DNA from: Manihot esculenta
Lineage: Eukaryota > Streptophyta > Magnoliopsida > Malpighiales > Euphorbiaceae
Length of the DNA stretch: 64,000 nt
NCBI RefSeq assembly: GCF_001659605.2
Contig: NC_035162.2
Location: 5,413,248 to 5,477,247 of the forward strand
Direction of reading: 5' to 3'
The notes beneath the pieces were generated by a model. That model made no database searches and had not been told where the DNA came from. It saw only the letters and a list, made by a program, of their open reading frames with translations. How positions within the stretch are numbered: the stretch's first letter is position 1; each line of letters opens with the position of its first letter. The position numbers were made by a program, and so were the translations under genes. Positions 1 to 11,431 of this stretch are shown here, one piece after another.

Positions 1-222
1 GCATGTGTAAGTGAGAAGTAGTGGTTTTGTTGATTTATGCATGTATACATGTTTCTGTGTTATGTTTGATTTGTTGTTTGGGGTTGTTCGATAGTTGTTG
101 GACCCCTGTGAACATATACTTGCGTATATGTGTGTGGAATAGTTGAAGTATGCATGTTTGGAGATGTTGAAAAGAAGGAGGAGCTTGGTTTGCCGTCGGG
201 CTGAGTTCTGGATGAACTCAGG

Positions 223-510
223 TTCGGCAGCCGAAGGTTCATTCGGCCGCCGAACCTCTTGCATGGTGGCTTTGGCTGCCACAGCTTGCCCCTGAGTGTT
301 TTTGCATGTTCGGCTCTGTTTGGGGACTTCGGCCGCCGAAGGTGCCGCCGAAGGTTAGAGACTTTCGTCTCTGGAATGTGTTTTGGTCCCCGAAACTTGC
401 CCCCGAAAGGGTTCGGCCGCCGAAGCTTGAGATTCGGCCGCCGAAGGTGCTTGAGTTTCGTCTCTGGAAAGGACTTTTGGCCGCCGAACCTGCCGCCGAA
501 AGTGTTCTGT
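223..510. repeat. Cluster of TTCGGC-N-GCCGAA interrupted palindromes
   Basis: Copies with 6-bp inverted arms around one variable base lie at 223-235 (centre A), 242-254, 328-340, 412-424 and 433-445, with decayed copies near 476-500. TTTCGTCTCTGGA occurs between them (about 362 and 448). The cluster is GC-rich in an AT-rich setting. Open frames through it encode FGGR/RPPK-like peptides by repetition only. Confidence 0.85.
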
Positions 511-888
511 CCAGCTTTCTTTTGCATGCTTTGCATGAGGTTTAGAGTGAGTTTCAGGGGATGCTTGGGGAGTGTCATAGAGGTATTCAGAAGCTTGTTT
601 GGTCCCTCATTTGCGTTCATCTGTATAGGTACAGATCAGAGGAACCAGAGAGAGCAGCAGTGAGTACTGCTCCAGAGTTTTCAGAGCCTGCTCAGTCAGT
701 CAGTCCAGTTAGCCAGAGGTGAGTGGAACTAAACTTAACTCTTTTAATTGACTAATGGAATGTTTTAGCATATCTCATGCATCATGATTATGCCATAGGT
801 TGATTGCATTAGTATCCACGAATATGTTGCATTGCATAGTTAGTTGTTGATGTGGGTAAATGCTGAATGATCCAATAGTCACAGACAG

Positions 889-1002
889 AAAGTCCAGGAG
901 CCTTTGACTACGCCCTGGCAGGTATAGTAAAGACCAGGAGCCTTTGACTACGCCCTGGCAGGTATATAGTAAAGTCCAGGAGCCTTTGACTACGCCCTGG
1001 CA
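889..1002 (+). repeat. LTR minisatellite, three units of about 37-39 bp
   Basis: Three head-to-tail copies share the core CAGGAGCCTTTGACTACG followed by CCCTGGCA, and a diverged fourth copy lies near 1050-1078. The same array is found in the related LTRs at about 46296-46400, 56400-56505 and 60685-60800. Diverged CCAGGGGCGTAG arrays occur in the LTRs of the left Gypsy element. Confidence 0.85.
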
Positions 1003-1494
1003 ATGGTAAGTACAGAGGTGTTATATACACATATACATATATGACAGGAAGACCAGGTGCTCGATTCTACGCCCTGGCACAGAGTTACTGGGACTATGTG
1101 GTGACAGGTTTACTCTTGATGTGATTTGTCTGTGTTATGACGCATTCCATGAGATCATGTTTTACTGAGATGTTTTACTGTTCTACTCACTGGGCTATAG
1201 AGCTCATCCCACTCCCTTAACCCCAGTTTTGCAGGTTCAGTGTTCAGTGTACAGGGACAGTTCAGCAGCGTACAGAAAGAGTAAAAGAGCTTGTAATAGT
1301 ATAGCGTGGACATGTAACTTTTAAAGAGATGTTATAGTTGTGTATAACGTTAGAGTTGTGCTTGCCTTAGTTGTGTTGTGTTGTAAAGCTTTTATTACAG
1401 ACATGATCTGGATATGTATATATGTTTTTCTGTATGTGAAAAACCAGGCTTAACAGGTATGAGTTAACCCATCTAGAGCAAGCTCTAGTCAGGG

Positions 1495-1551
1495 GTACAG
1501 AGTACAGAGTACAGAGTACAGAGTACAGAGTACAGAGTATAGAGTACAGAG
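1495..1551 (+). repeat. Heptamer tandem repeat (GTACAGA)n near the LTR 3' end
   Basis: About eight near-perfect 7-bp units occur here. The related LTR at 59241-61470 has only a few, interrupted units at about 61256-61287, so the tract has expanded or contracted between copies. Confidence 0.85.
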
Positions 1552-1731
1552 ATAGTGCATGCACAGGTTAAGCCTTGGTTCAGCAAAGAGTTTTTATTTT
1601 CACAGAAAATGTATGATCATGTATGAGTTTTACAGGTACACAGAGAGTATAGCAGGCTTGCTACGGGTTCTGGCGGCCTTAAGCCGACCTGAATCCTAGC
1701 GCCGGTGACGGTCCATTTTGGGGTCGTTACA

Positions 1732-3752
1732 ATAACATACTTTTACATTACAAATAAACCATGTCCACTACTATACTATTACATAGACTTCTCTTACTCT
1801 TGCTGACTTCTCTATCTACACTGCACCTGCAAGACTGGGGTTAGGGGAGAGGGGTGAGCTATAAAGCCCAGCGAGCAGAAAGATAAAAAACATGTGATTT
1901 AGTTTCACCATTTTTATGTTTATTATTATTTATTTTATTATTCTTATCATATTTATTTAACCTTTTCTTTTTCTTATTCATGCTTTCATGAAATGCAACA
2001 CATCACAGCTAATCACATAAAGGATGGTATTTTCACCATTAGTCCTCAACATCTCCAAATGCCAGGGGCGTAGAATGGGCCTCACTGGTCTTTCTCTTAC
2101 ATAACATAACATTCTAAAGTGCCAGGGGCGTAGAATGGGCCTCGCTGGTCTTTCTCTTACATAGTGCCAGGGGCGTAGAATGGGCCTCGCTGGTCTTCCA
2201 TTACATATCATCATAACATAACATCAGAGGACTATGGATCACCCAACAACCATCCACATCAACATCAAATTATGCAATGCAACATATTCGTGAATTTCTA
2301 ATGCAAACATCCTGGAATATTTCATGGCATTAATGATGCATGAGTATGCTTTCAGATTCATTCATTTGTTCATTTATTCAATTACTATACTTAGAAACTT
2401 AGGGAGTTATCCCACTCACCTGGTGACTGAAACTTTAACAACGGACTCTGAACGACTATCTCACAACCGGGGGTCTCGGTTCCTCGGGTCCGAACCTACA
2501 CAGGTGGACTCAAATGAGGCACCAAACAACAAGAACATAACTCTAAACATACCCCCAAAAACCTCCTAAAAACACCTCAAAACATCCCTAGAAAACATGC
2601 AAGAAAAGGCTGGGAAGGGCACTTTCGGCGGCACCTTCGGCGGCCGGAAGTCCTTCCAGAGCCGAAAGTCAGGCAGGTTCGGCGGCACCTTCGGCGGCCG
2701 AAACTCCCAGACAGAGACGAAACTCATGCATGTTCGGCGGCACCTTCGGCGGCCGAAAGTCTCGGACAGAGCCGAAACTCCAACTTTCGGGGGCAAGCTT
2801 CGGCAGCCTAAAGCTGCCTCCCAAGCCATGTTCGGCGGCCGAAACTCCCTTCGGCTGCCGAACCTGGTTTCTGCCAAAGGGCAGAAACTTGGCTCCCTTA
2901 AGCATTTTTGCCTCCAAACTCACCAATCATGCATAAACTTGTTCTGAAACATGCATAAACACCATACATCACACCTAGGGGTCTCAAACTATCAAATACC
3001 CCAACTACAACACTTCAAACACACACAAACAACATACATTGTTCATCAAAACATCAAAACCCATAAACTCATCAACAAGCCTAAACATGCATCTCTACCC
3101 ATAAAACAACTTAAAACTTACTTAAAACATATAAGGAGCTTAAGATCGGCTCTTACCTCTTGAAGATCGAGAGGGAGACGACCTAAACTTGGAGATCCAC
3201 GAAAATGAGCTCCTGGGTTCCCAAAGCTCCAAAACTTGTTTCAAAAGTTCAAAACCTTCAATGCAAGCTTAAAACTCAAGAAAAATGGTGGGGATTTGAA
3301 GGAAGAACACTAGATCTGGAAGAGGGCGGTCAGAAGCTAGCTGTGGCCGAAAATGGGAGAAAGCTCGCCCATTTCGGCTAAGTGCCCTTTTTATAGTGGC
3401 TGGCCAGGCCACGTTCGGGGGCCGAAAGTGCCTCCGCATGCATGCCATGTTCGGCGGCCGAACATGAGGTTCGGCAGCCGAATCTGGACTTCCCTCGCTC
3501 ATGCTTTCGGGGGCCTAACGTGCCTCCAAAACGCATGCATATTCGGCGGCCGAACTTGACTTTCGGCGGCCGAACCTGGGTTTTCCTCCAAAGACTTTTC
3601 ATGCAAAAACTCATTTAATTATCATACTTAAAACCATGAAATACCTTAAAGCATTTTATGAAAACATGTTTCTACCCTACTAGAGGCTTCCGACATCCGA
3701 GATTCCACCGGACGGTAGGAATTCCGATACCGGAGTCTAGCCGGGTATTACA
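1732..3752 (-). mobile_element. 3' LTR of the left Gypsy element, truncated at the left
   Basis: It aligns base for base with 9411-11431 without net length change. It lacks the terminal 341 bases (9070-9410 in the intact copy), which were displaced off-window by the insertion ending at 1731. It contains a CCAGGGGCGTAG minisatellite (about 2060-2195) and two clusters of TTCGGC-N-GCCGAA palindromes (about 2623-2860 and 3413-3582). Confidence 0.9.
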
Positions 3753-3766
3753 TTCTCTCCCCCTTA
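3753..3766 (-). other. Polypurine tract of the left Gypsy element
   Basis: On the minus strand this reads TAAGGGGGAGAGAA and directly abuts the LTR start TGTAATACCCGG. This is the standard position for plus-strand priming in LTR retrotransposons. Confidence 0.85.
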
Positions 3767-3847
3767 AGAACATTCGTCCCCGAATGTTCACCAAACAACA
3801 CATATAAAACATAAACATAAACATACATAAAACACATTACACTTACT

Positions 3848-5900
3848 TCAAAAGAGATGAGGATATTGCTGGAGCATGGACTCCCGTGTCTCCCACGTGC
3901 ATTCCTCCATGTTGTGGTGATTCCAAAGGACTTTTACCATCGGGATTTCCTTGTTCCTCAACTTCCTGATCTGAGTGTCTAAGATCCGTACTGGCTGCTC
4001 AACATAGGTGAGATCCTCTTGGATCTCTACATCAGGCTCACTAAGAACCTTGCCCGGATCTGACACAAACTTCCTCAACATGGAAAATCGGATGGATTCT
4101 CTCCATAGATGCAGGCAAGTCCAGCTTATACGACACGCCCCCGATCCTTTGCAAGATCTCAAAGGGTCCAATGTACCGTGGAGCTAGCTTACCCTTCTTT
4201 CCAAACCGAATCACCCCTTTCATAGGAGACACTTTGAGCAATACCAAATCCCCCTCCTGAAACTCTAACTGTCTTCTGCGGGTATCTGCATAACTCTTTT
4301 GTCTGCTGGAAGCAATTCTGATCCTTTCTCTGATTATGGGCACCACCCTGCTGGTGATCTCTACTAGCTCAGGCCCTGCCAAGGCCCTTTCTCCAACTTC
4401 TTCCCAGCATACAGGTGACCTGCACTTCCTCCCATACAAAGCTTCATATGGAGCCATCCCTATGCTAGCATGATAGCTGTTGTTGTAGGCAAACTCCACC
4501 AAAGGTAGATGTTGCTTCCAAGAACCGCCAAAATCTAGCACGCACATTCTGAGCATATCTTCTATTGTCTGGATGGTCCTCTCTGACTGTCCGTCCGTCT
4601 GAGGATGGAAAGCCGTGCTAAAATCCAACCTGGTACCCATAGCGTTCTGCAGACTCCGCCAAAACCTGGAGGTGAACTGGGGTCCTCTGTCCGACACTAT
4701 TGTAACAGGAGCCCCATGCAACCTGACAACCTCTTCGACATACACCTGCGCCAACTTGTCCACAGAGTAGTTGCTCCTGACAGGTATGAAGTGAGCAGAT
4801 TTGGTGAGTCTGTCCACAATCACCCATATGGAGTCCACTCTGTTGGATGCCGCCGGTAACCCTACTACGAAGTCCATAGCTATATTTTCCCATTTCCATT
4901 CTGGAATTGGTAGCGGGTTAAGCATTCCAGCTGGCTTCTGATGTTCCAGCTTCACCCTCTGACACACTTCGCAGGCTGACACAAACTGTGCCACTTCTTT
5001 CTTCATCGCTGGCCACCAATAAACTTTCTTCAAATCTTGATACATCTTGGTGGCTCCGGGGTGAATGTTGTATCTTGCATTATGAGCCTCTCTCATAATG
5101 TCTCCTTTTAGCCCTATGTCATCTGGTACACATAGTCTGCTCCCATAGCGGAGGATCCCCTTGCTGTCGAATCTGAACTCACTATCATTGCCTGACTGAA
5201 CAGTCCTGGCAATCTTTACTAACTCTGGGTCCTCATGCTGTTTCTGAGGCACCTGCTCCAGAAACACGGGTGCCACTCTCATCTGGGCCACCAAGGCACC
5301 TGTACCAGACAACTCCATCTGTAGACCTTCCTCAATAAGCTTGTAGAACTCCTTCACCACTGGCCTCCTCTATGCCGATATGTGGGATAAACTGCCTAGT
5401 GACTTCCGGCTTAGGGCGTCTGCCACGACATTCGCCTTGCCCGGATGGTACTGAATCTTGCAATCATAGTCACTCAGCAGCTCCACCCACCTTCTCTGTC
5501 TCAAATTCAAATCTCTTTGACTCAGGATGTACTGCAGGCTCTTATGATCTGTGAAGATCTCACATTTCACCCCATAAAGGTAATGCCTCCACATCTTGAG
5601 TGCAAAGATTACTGCTGCCATCTCAAGGTCATGTGTGGGGTAATTCAACTCATGCTTCTTTAGCTGCCTCGAAGCATAAGCAATCACCCTCTCATTCTGC
5701 ATCAGTACACAACCCAGTCCCACACGGGACGCATCACAAAAGACTGTAAAGTCCTCATCACTAGATGGCAGAGCTAAAACTGGTGCTGAAGTCAACCTCT
5801 TCTTAAGCTCTTCAAGTCTCTCTTCGCACAGGTCGGTCCATAGAAACTTCTGATTCTTCCTGGTTAGTCTGGTCAGAGGAGCTGCTATCTTAGAGAAGTC
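3848..5900 (-). pseudogene. RNase H, integrase and chromodomain part of Gypsy pol, broken
   Basis: This continues the same frame as gag-RT after an in-frame TAG. RNase H lies at about 5795-5390 (motifs [11 protein letters not shown] and [10 protein letters not shown]). The HHCC zinc finger lies near 5075-4940 and the integrase core carries [16 protein letters not shown] and GQSERT (the D, D and E positions). A second stop at 5370-5372 (TAG where the sister element has GAG) separates RNase H from integrase. A frameshift near 4085 puts the C-terminal chromodomain ([16 protein letters not shown], ending at 3848) in another frame. The product cannot be made as one polyprotein. Confidence 0.9.
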
Positions 5901-8828
5901 CTAAACGAACCTCCTGTAGTAACCTGCCAAACCCAAGAAACTTCTAATCTCTGTCACTGAAGTGGGTCTAGGCCAGTTAGCCACAGTTTCTGTCTTCTTG
6001 GGGTCCACCTCAATCCCATTCTCTGACACTACATGCCCCAAGAACGAAATGCTCCTCAGCCAGAATTCACATTTAGAGAACTTGGCATACAAGCCGTGTT
6101 CCCTCAAAGTCTGCAAGACCAACCGCAGATGATGGGCATGCTCCTCTGCATTCCTAGAATACACTAGGATATCATCTATAAAGACAATAACGAAGTGATC
6201 CAGGTACTGACTAAACACTCTGTTCATGAGATCCATGAATGCTGCAGGGGCGTTGGTCAACTCGAACGGCATTACAAGGAACTCAAAATGCCCATATCTG
6301 GTCCTGAAAGCTGTCTTCGGTACGTCTTCATCTCTGATCCTCAGCTGATGGTACCCAGATCTCAGATCTATTTTGGAGAAACAACCTGCTCCTGCTAACT
6401 GGTCAAATAGATCATCGATCCTTGGCAAAGGGTACCTATTCTTGGTAGTGACTTTGTTCAACTGTCTGTAGTCGATACAAAGTCTAAGGGATCCATCCTT
6501 CTTTTTCACGAACAACACTGGAGCACCCCAAGGTGAGGCACTCGGTCGGATGAAACCCTTGTCTACCAGCTCTTGCAACTGTTCTTTAAGCTCTTTCAGC
6601 TCTGCTGGCGCCATCCTGTAGGGAGGGATAGAGATCGGTCTGGTTCCTGACATCAATTCTATCTCGAACTCTATCTCCCTAGGAGGCGGTAAACCTGGCA
6701 GCTCGTCTGGGAAAACATCTAAGAACTCTCTAACCACAGGCACTGAGGCGGGCTCTCTGACATCTCTGTCTAGCTCTCTCACATGAGCTAGATAACCCTG
6801 ACAACCCCTCCTGAGCAGCCTACGAGCCTGTAGGGCTGATATTAAACCTCTAGGTGTACTCCCCCTGTCTCCTCTAAAGACAACCTCTGACCCATCCTGA
6901 CATCTGAACTTAACTACCTTGTCTCTGCAATCCAAGGTAGCACAATGGGTAGATAACCAGTCCATCCCTAGAATGACGTCAAAATCTGTCAAATCTAGAA
7001 CCACAAGGTCGGCGGATAGGCATCTTCCCTTTATGAAAACCGGACTGTACTGGCAGACTGACTCTGCTACTGACGGGTCACATTTGGGTCCACTGACCCA
7101 TAGGGGACACTCTAACCCAGAGACCATCAAACCCAACCTCTCGACCGCTCTCGGAGAAACAAAAGAATGGGTTGCACCCGGGTCTATTAAGGCATAAACA
7201 TCTGAACAACCAATGATGATATTACCTGACACCACGGTGTTGGATGCATTCGCCTCTTGCTGCGTCATCGTGAAGATCCGTGCTAGAGCTGACGGACCTT
7301 CCCCTCTGTAACCTGATGAAGAAGAGGCTGACCCTCTCCCTCGGCCTCTACCACTAGCCTGTGTTGCGGCTGAAGCTGCTGGCTGTGGTACGCTACCCGA
7401 AGTTGTCTGCTGGGACTGTGCCGTAGGAACTGCTCTCGGACACTCCCAAGACATGTGTCCCTCTTGCCCACACCTGTAGTAGGCTGTCGTCCCAAACCGG
7501 CATACCCCCCTGTGTAGCTTACCACACCTCGCACAAACTGCGTTATCAGCGCCAGAGCTTGAGCCACTTCCTAATCCCAGACCTGACTTGATTCTGTTCC
7601 AGAACTTATTCTTCTTTGGTTTCTTAGTGGTACTGCCCCACTTCTTACTAGCTGAACTCAAGGATGAAGGGTCTATCCTTCCCCCACCTGGGGTCTTAGA
7701 ACCTGAAGGTTGTGTCACTGACTGTTTAACTGACCCCTCGATGATTGCACTAGCCTCCATTCTCCTGGCCATGTCTACAATGGCATGGAAACTTTCTCTA
7801 TCAGCTGACTGAATCAAGGAGGAATACCTGGAATGGAGCCTCATGATATACCTCCTTGACTTCTTCGGATCTGTGTCCAGATGTTGCCCAGTAAACGGCA
7901 ACAACTCTAAGAATCTATCGGTGTACTCATCGACACCCATCTCATCTGTCTGCTTCAGCTGTTCAAACTCAATCATCTTCAGCTCCCTGGAACTGTCAGG
8001 GAAAGCCCATCCTGCGAACTCATTCGCAAACTCCTCCCATGACAGACTATCCACCCTTGGTTTCACATAGTTCTTGAACCACTCTCGTGCCTTCTTGCAT
8101 TTCAGAGTGAAACCAGCCATCTGAATGGCTCTACTGTCATCCGCCCCTATCTCATCTGTAATTGTTTTGACCTTCTCCAGGTACACAAACGGATCATCAC
8201 CTGTATCAAACTGGGGAGCACCCAACTTCATGTAGTCGGTCATCTTGACTTTGCTCCCTCCAGATGAGCTAGGCTGAGGTATTAGGGTTTCTGGAACTGT
8301 GGGTTCTGCTGGTGGTGGTGGTGCAACATCCCCTGGGATAGGGTTTGCTGTGCCTGGGTAGGAGGGTTGAGGTGGGTACATAGGGTATTGTGGATACTGT
8401 GGGTGGAAAGGTGGGTATGGCATGTGAGAAGGGTAAGGATTAAAACTGGGGTAATCCGATGTACCTCCCATCGAATACCCGGGGTATGGTGAAAAAGGTG
8501 GGTACTGGGGTGGTGGAACAAACCCCGAGGCCTGAGTGCCTCCCTGAGACTCACCCATGCCCTCTTCTGGCATGCTTACACCAAGGCTACCGTCCCTCCT
8601 CCGCTCCACATCCATCTCTTCTTCTCCATCAACTGACATTCTTTCCTGAACTGTACCCCTTACTGATCTGCTTCTACCCAGATCCAAAGACCTTCTAGGG
8701 TCCCTCACTGCTCTGTCCCTGTTGGACCTGCTTGACATTGCCCTTGGCAATGCTGGAGGACGGGCGCTCGTGCCCTCATCCTCCGGTGGTACTCTAGTCA
8801 ATCTAGTTGATCGACGAGTTCCTCGCAT
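5901..8828 (-). pseudogene. Gag, protease and reverse transcriptase of Gypsy element, interrupted by stop
   Basis: The start is set at the ATG at 8828 (MRGTRRS), which aligns with the start of the sister elements; the frame is open upstream to 8852. A proline/tyrosine-rich spacer and the capsid region are followed by two zinc knuckles near 7550-7440. The second knuckle reads YYRCGQEGH, so its first cysteine is lost. Protease has DPGATHSF near 7180 and RT has FIDDILVY near 6180. The frame ends at a TAG (5901-5903) exactly where the sister element has CAG (Gln), just after YYRRFV, so this is a nonsense mutation and not a true end. The element is probably immobile unless helped in trans. Confidence 0.9.
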
Positions 8829-9054
8829 TCTGTTTACTGAAAAACAGCACACATCACATAAACATTAGCATCGAATGGTTCATGTGGAAACACATGAACC
8901 CTCATCACATACATATCTCATAACATGGCATATCATACTTTCATGCAAGACAGGACTCTACATCCTATCCTAGTGGACATGATTTCCTATTGTGCTTGAC
9001 CTTTCTATCACATCTATGAGCCCGACACTCTAGGTCCGACCATATGAACCTAGG

Positions 9055-9066
9055 GCTCTGATACCA
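9055..9066 (-). other. Primer-binding site, initiator tRNA-Met type
   Basis: The minus strand reads TGGTATCAGAGC, complementary to the 3' end of plant initiator tRNA-Met. It lies three bases inside the 5' LTR end. Confidence 0.9.
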
Positions 9067-9069
9067 CTC

Positions 9070-11431
9070 TGTAACGACCCGGAAACCGGACCGCTACCGG
9101 CGCTAGGATTCAGGTCGGCTTAAGGCCGCCAGAACCCGTAGCAAGCCAAACATACATCCTGTGAACCTGTTTAATCCCATACATGATCAACAACATACAT
9201 AAAAATTAAAACTTTTCTTTCCAAGCCTAACCTGTGCATACATAACATATCATAAACCCCTCATTGGAGTTCTCATCAAATACTCCAATGGGTAACATAA
9301 CATATGATAGGCTTAGATAACATAAACATCATAAAAACATTTTTGGATCATATACACAAGGGATTAAAACAAACTCTAGTCAAGCACATTCTAAACTTTC
9401 ATTACATTACATAACATACTTTTACATTACAAATAAACCATGTCCACTACTATACTATTACATAGACTTCTCTTACTCTTGCTGACTTCTCTATCTACAC
9501 TGCACCTGCAAGACTGGGGTTAGGGGAGAGGGGTGAGCTATAAAGCCCAGCGAGCAAAAAGATAAAAAACATGTGATTTAGTTTCACCATTTTTATGTTT
9601 ATTATTATTTATTTTATTATTCTTATCATATTTATTTAACCTTTTCTTTTTCTTATTCATACTTTCATGAAATGCAACACATCACAGCTAATCACATAAA
9701 GGATGGTATTGTCACCATTAGTCCTCAACATCTCCAAATGCCAGGGGCGTAGAATGGGCCTCACTGGTCTTTCTCTTACATAACATAACATTCTAAAGTG
9801 TCAGGGGCGTAGAATGGGCCTCGCTGGTCTTTCTCTTACATAGTGCCAGGGGCGTAGAATGGGCCTCGCTGGTCTTCCATAACATATCATCATAACATAA
9901 CATCAGAGGACTATGGATCACCCAACAACCATCCACATCAACATCAAATTATGCAATGCAACATATTCGTGAATTTCTAATGCAAACATCCTGGAATATT
10001 TCATGGCATTAATGATGCATGAGTATGCTTTCAGATTCATTCATTTGTTCATTTATTCAATTACTATACTTAGAAACTTAGGGAGTTATCCCACTCACCT
10101 GGTGACTGAAGCTTTAACAACGGACTCTGAACGACTATCTCACAACCGGGGGTCTCGGTTCCTCGGGTCCGAACCTACACAGGTGGACTCAAATGAGGCA
10201 CCAAACAACAAGAACATAACTCTAAACATACCCCCAAAAATCTCCTAAAAACACCTCAAAACATCCCTAGAAAACATGCAAGAAAAGGCTGGGAAGGGCA
10301 CTTTCGGCGGCACCTTCGGCGGCCGGAAGTCCTTCCAGAGCCGAAAGTCAGGCAGGTTCGGCGGCACCTTCGGCGGCCGAAACTCCCAGACAGAGACGAA
10401 ACTCATGCATGTTCGGCGGCACCTTCGGCGGCCGAAAGTCTCGGACAGAGCCGAAACTCCAACTTTCGGGGGCAAGCTTCGGCAGCCTAAAGCTGCCTCC
10501 CAAGCCATGTTCGGCGGCCGAAACTCCCTTCGGCTGCCGAACCTGGTTTCTGCCAAAGGGCAGAAACTTGACTCCCTTAAGCATTTTTGCCTCCAAACTC
10601 ACCAATCATGCATAAACTTGTTCTAAAACATGCATAAACACCATACATCACACCTAGGGGTCTCAAACTATCAAATACCCCAACTACAACACTTCAAACA
10701 CACACAAACAACATACATTGTTCATCAAAACATCAAAACCCATAAACTCATCAACAAGCCTAAACATGCATCTCTACCCATAAAACAACTTAAAACTTAC
10801 TTAAAACATATAAGGAGCTTAAGATCGGCTCTTACCTCTTGAAGATCGAGAGGGAGACGACCTAAACTTGGAGATCCACGAAAATGAGCTCCTGGGTTCC
10901 CAAAGCTCCAAAACTTGTTTCAAAAGTTCAAAACCTTCAATGCAAGCTTAAAACTCAAGAAAAATGGTGGGGATTTGAAGGAAGAACACTAGATCTGGAA
11001 GAGGGCGGTCGGAAGCTAGCTGTGGCCGAAAATGGGAGAAAGCTCGCCCATTTCGGCTAAGTGCCCCTTTTATAGTGGCTGGCCAGGCCACGTTCGGGGG
11101 CCGAAAGTGCCTCCGCATGCATGCCATGTTCGGCGGCCGAACATGAGGTTCGGCGGCCGAACCTGGACTTCCCTCGCTCATGCTTTCGGGGGCCTAACGT
11201 GCCTCCAAAACGCATGCATATTCGGCGGCCGAACTTGACTTTCGGCGGCCGAACCTGGGTTTTCCTCCAAAGACTTTTCATGCAAAAACTCATTTAATTA
11301 TCATACTTAAAACCATGAAATACCTTAAAGCATTTTATGAAAACATGTTTCTACCCTACTAGAGGCTTCCGACATCCGAGATTCCACCGGACGGTAGGAA
11401 TTCCGATACCGGAGTCTAGCCGGGTATTACA
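9070..11431 (-). mobile_element. 5' LTR of the left Gypsy element (2362 bp)
   Basis: On the plus strand it begins TGTAACGACCCGG and ends CGGGTATTACA, so it has TG...CA ends when read on either strand. It holds a three-unit CCAGGGGCGTAG minisatellite (about 9740-9880) and palindrome clusters at about 10302-10545 and 11092-11262. The spurious open frames in it come from those repeats. The block GGCTTAAGGCCGCC near 9117 is shared with the other Gypsy LTR families in the window. Confidence 0.92.

Larger units (their letters stand above)
1..1731 (+). mobile_element. Gypsy LTR fragment, 3' part, cut by the window edge
   Basis: This stretch matches the plus-strand LTR at 59241-61470 along its length, beginning inside the LTR and ending with the LTR terminus GGGGTCGTTACA at 1731. 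The next base begins sequence that continues an LTR of another Gypsy element (1732 corresponds to 9411 in the intact copy). The fragment is therefore the right-hand end of an element or solo LTR inserted into that LTR. The predicted 5-bp target duplication is ATAAC (1732-1736); the partner copy lies off-window. No gene is carried. Whether the off-window part is a whole element or a solo LTR cannot be told. Confidence 0.85.
1732..11431 (-). mobile_element. Ty3/Gypsy Tekay-like chromovirus, near full-length but decayed
   Basis: The element reads on the minus strand. The 5' LTR is 9070-11431, followed by a primer-binding site, a gag-pol region in one basic frame, a polypurine tract and a 3' LTR whose left part lies beyond the insertion at 1731. 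The domain order gag, protease, RT, RNase H, integrase, chromodomain places it in the chromovirus group; the long LTRs and the chromodomain sequence suggest the Tekay/Del clade. The flank at 11432-11436 is CATGT, the expected target duplication, whose partner is off-window. It sits inside the gag of a SIRE-like Copia element. By eye the LTR copies differ at about 13 sites over 2021 aligned bases. Confidence 0.9.

Noticed and set aside
259..663. Open frames rich in FGGR/RPPK residues within LTRs (also near 2566-2947, 10245-10626, 46761-47117, 52393-52859, 56860-57216 and 59966-60355)
   Set aside because: They are open on both strands and several frames at once because the palindromic repeat lacks stop codons. 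No start context, domain or conservation beyond the repeat supports a protein.
889..1080. CRISPR-like array of ~37-bp repeats
   Set aside because: The units are head-to-tail with almost no unique spacer, lie in a plant LTR and recur in every related LTR. They are a minisatellite.
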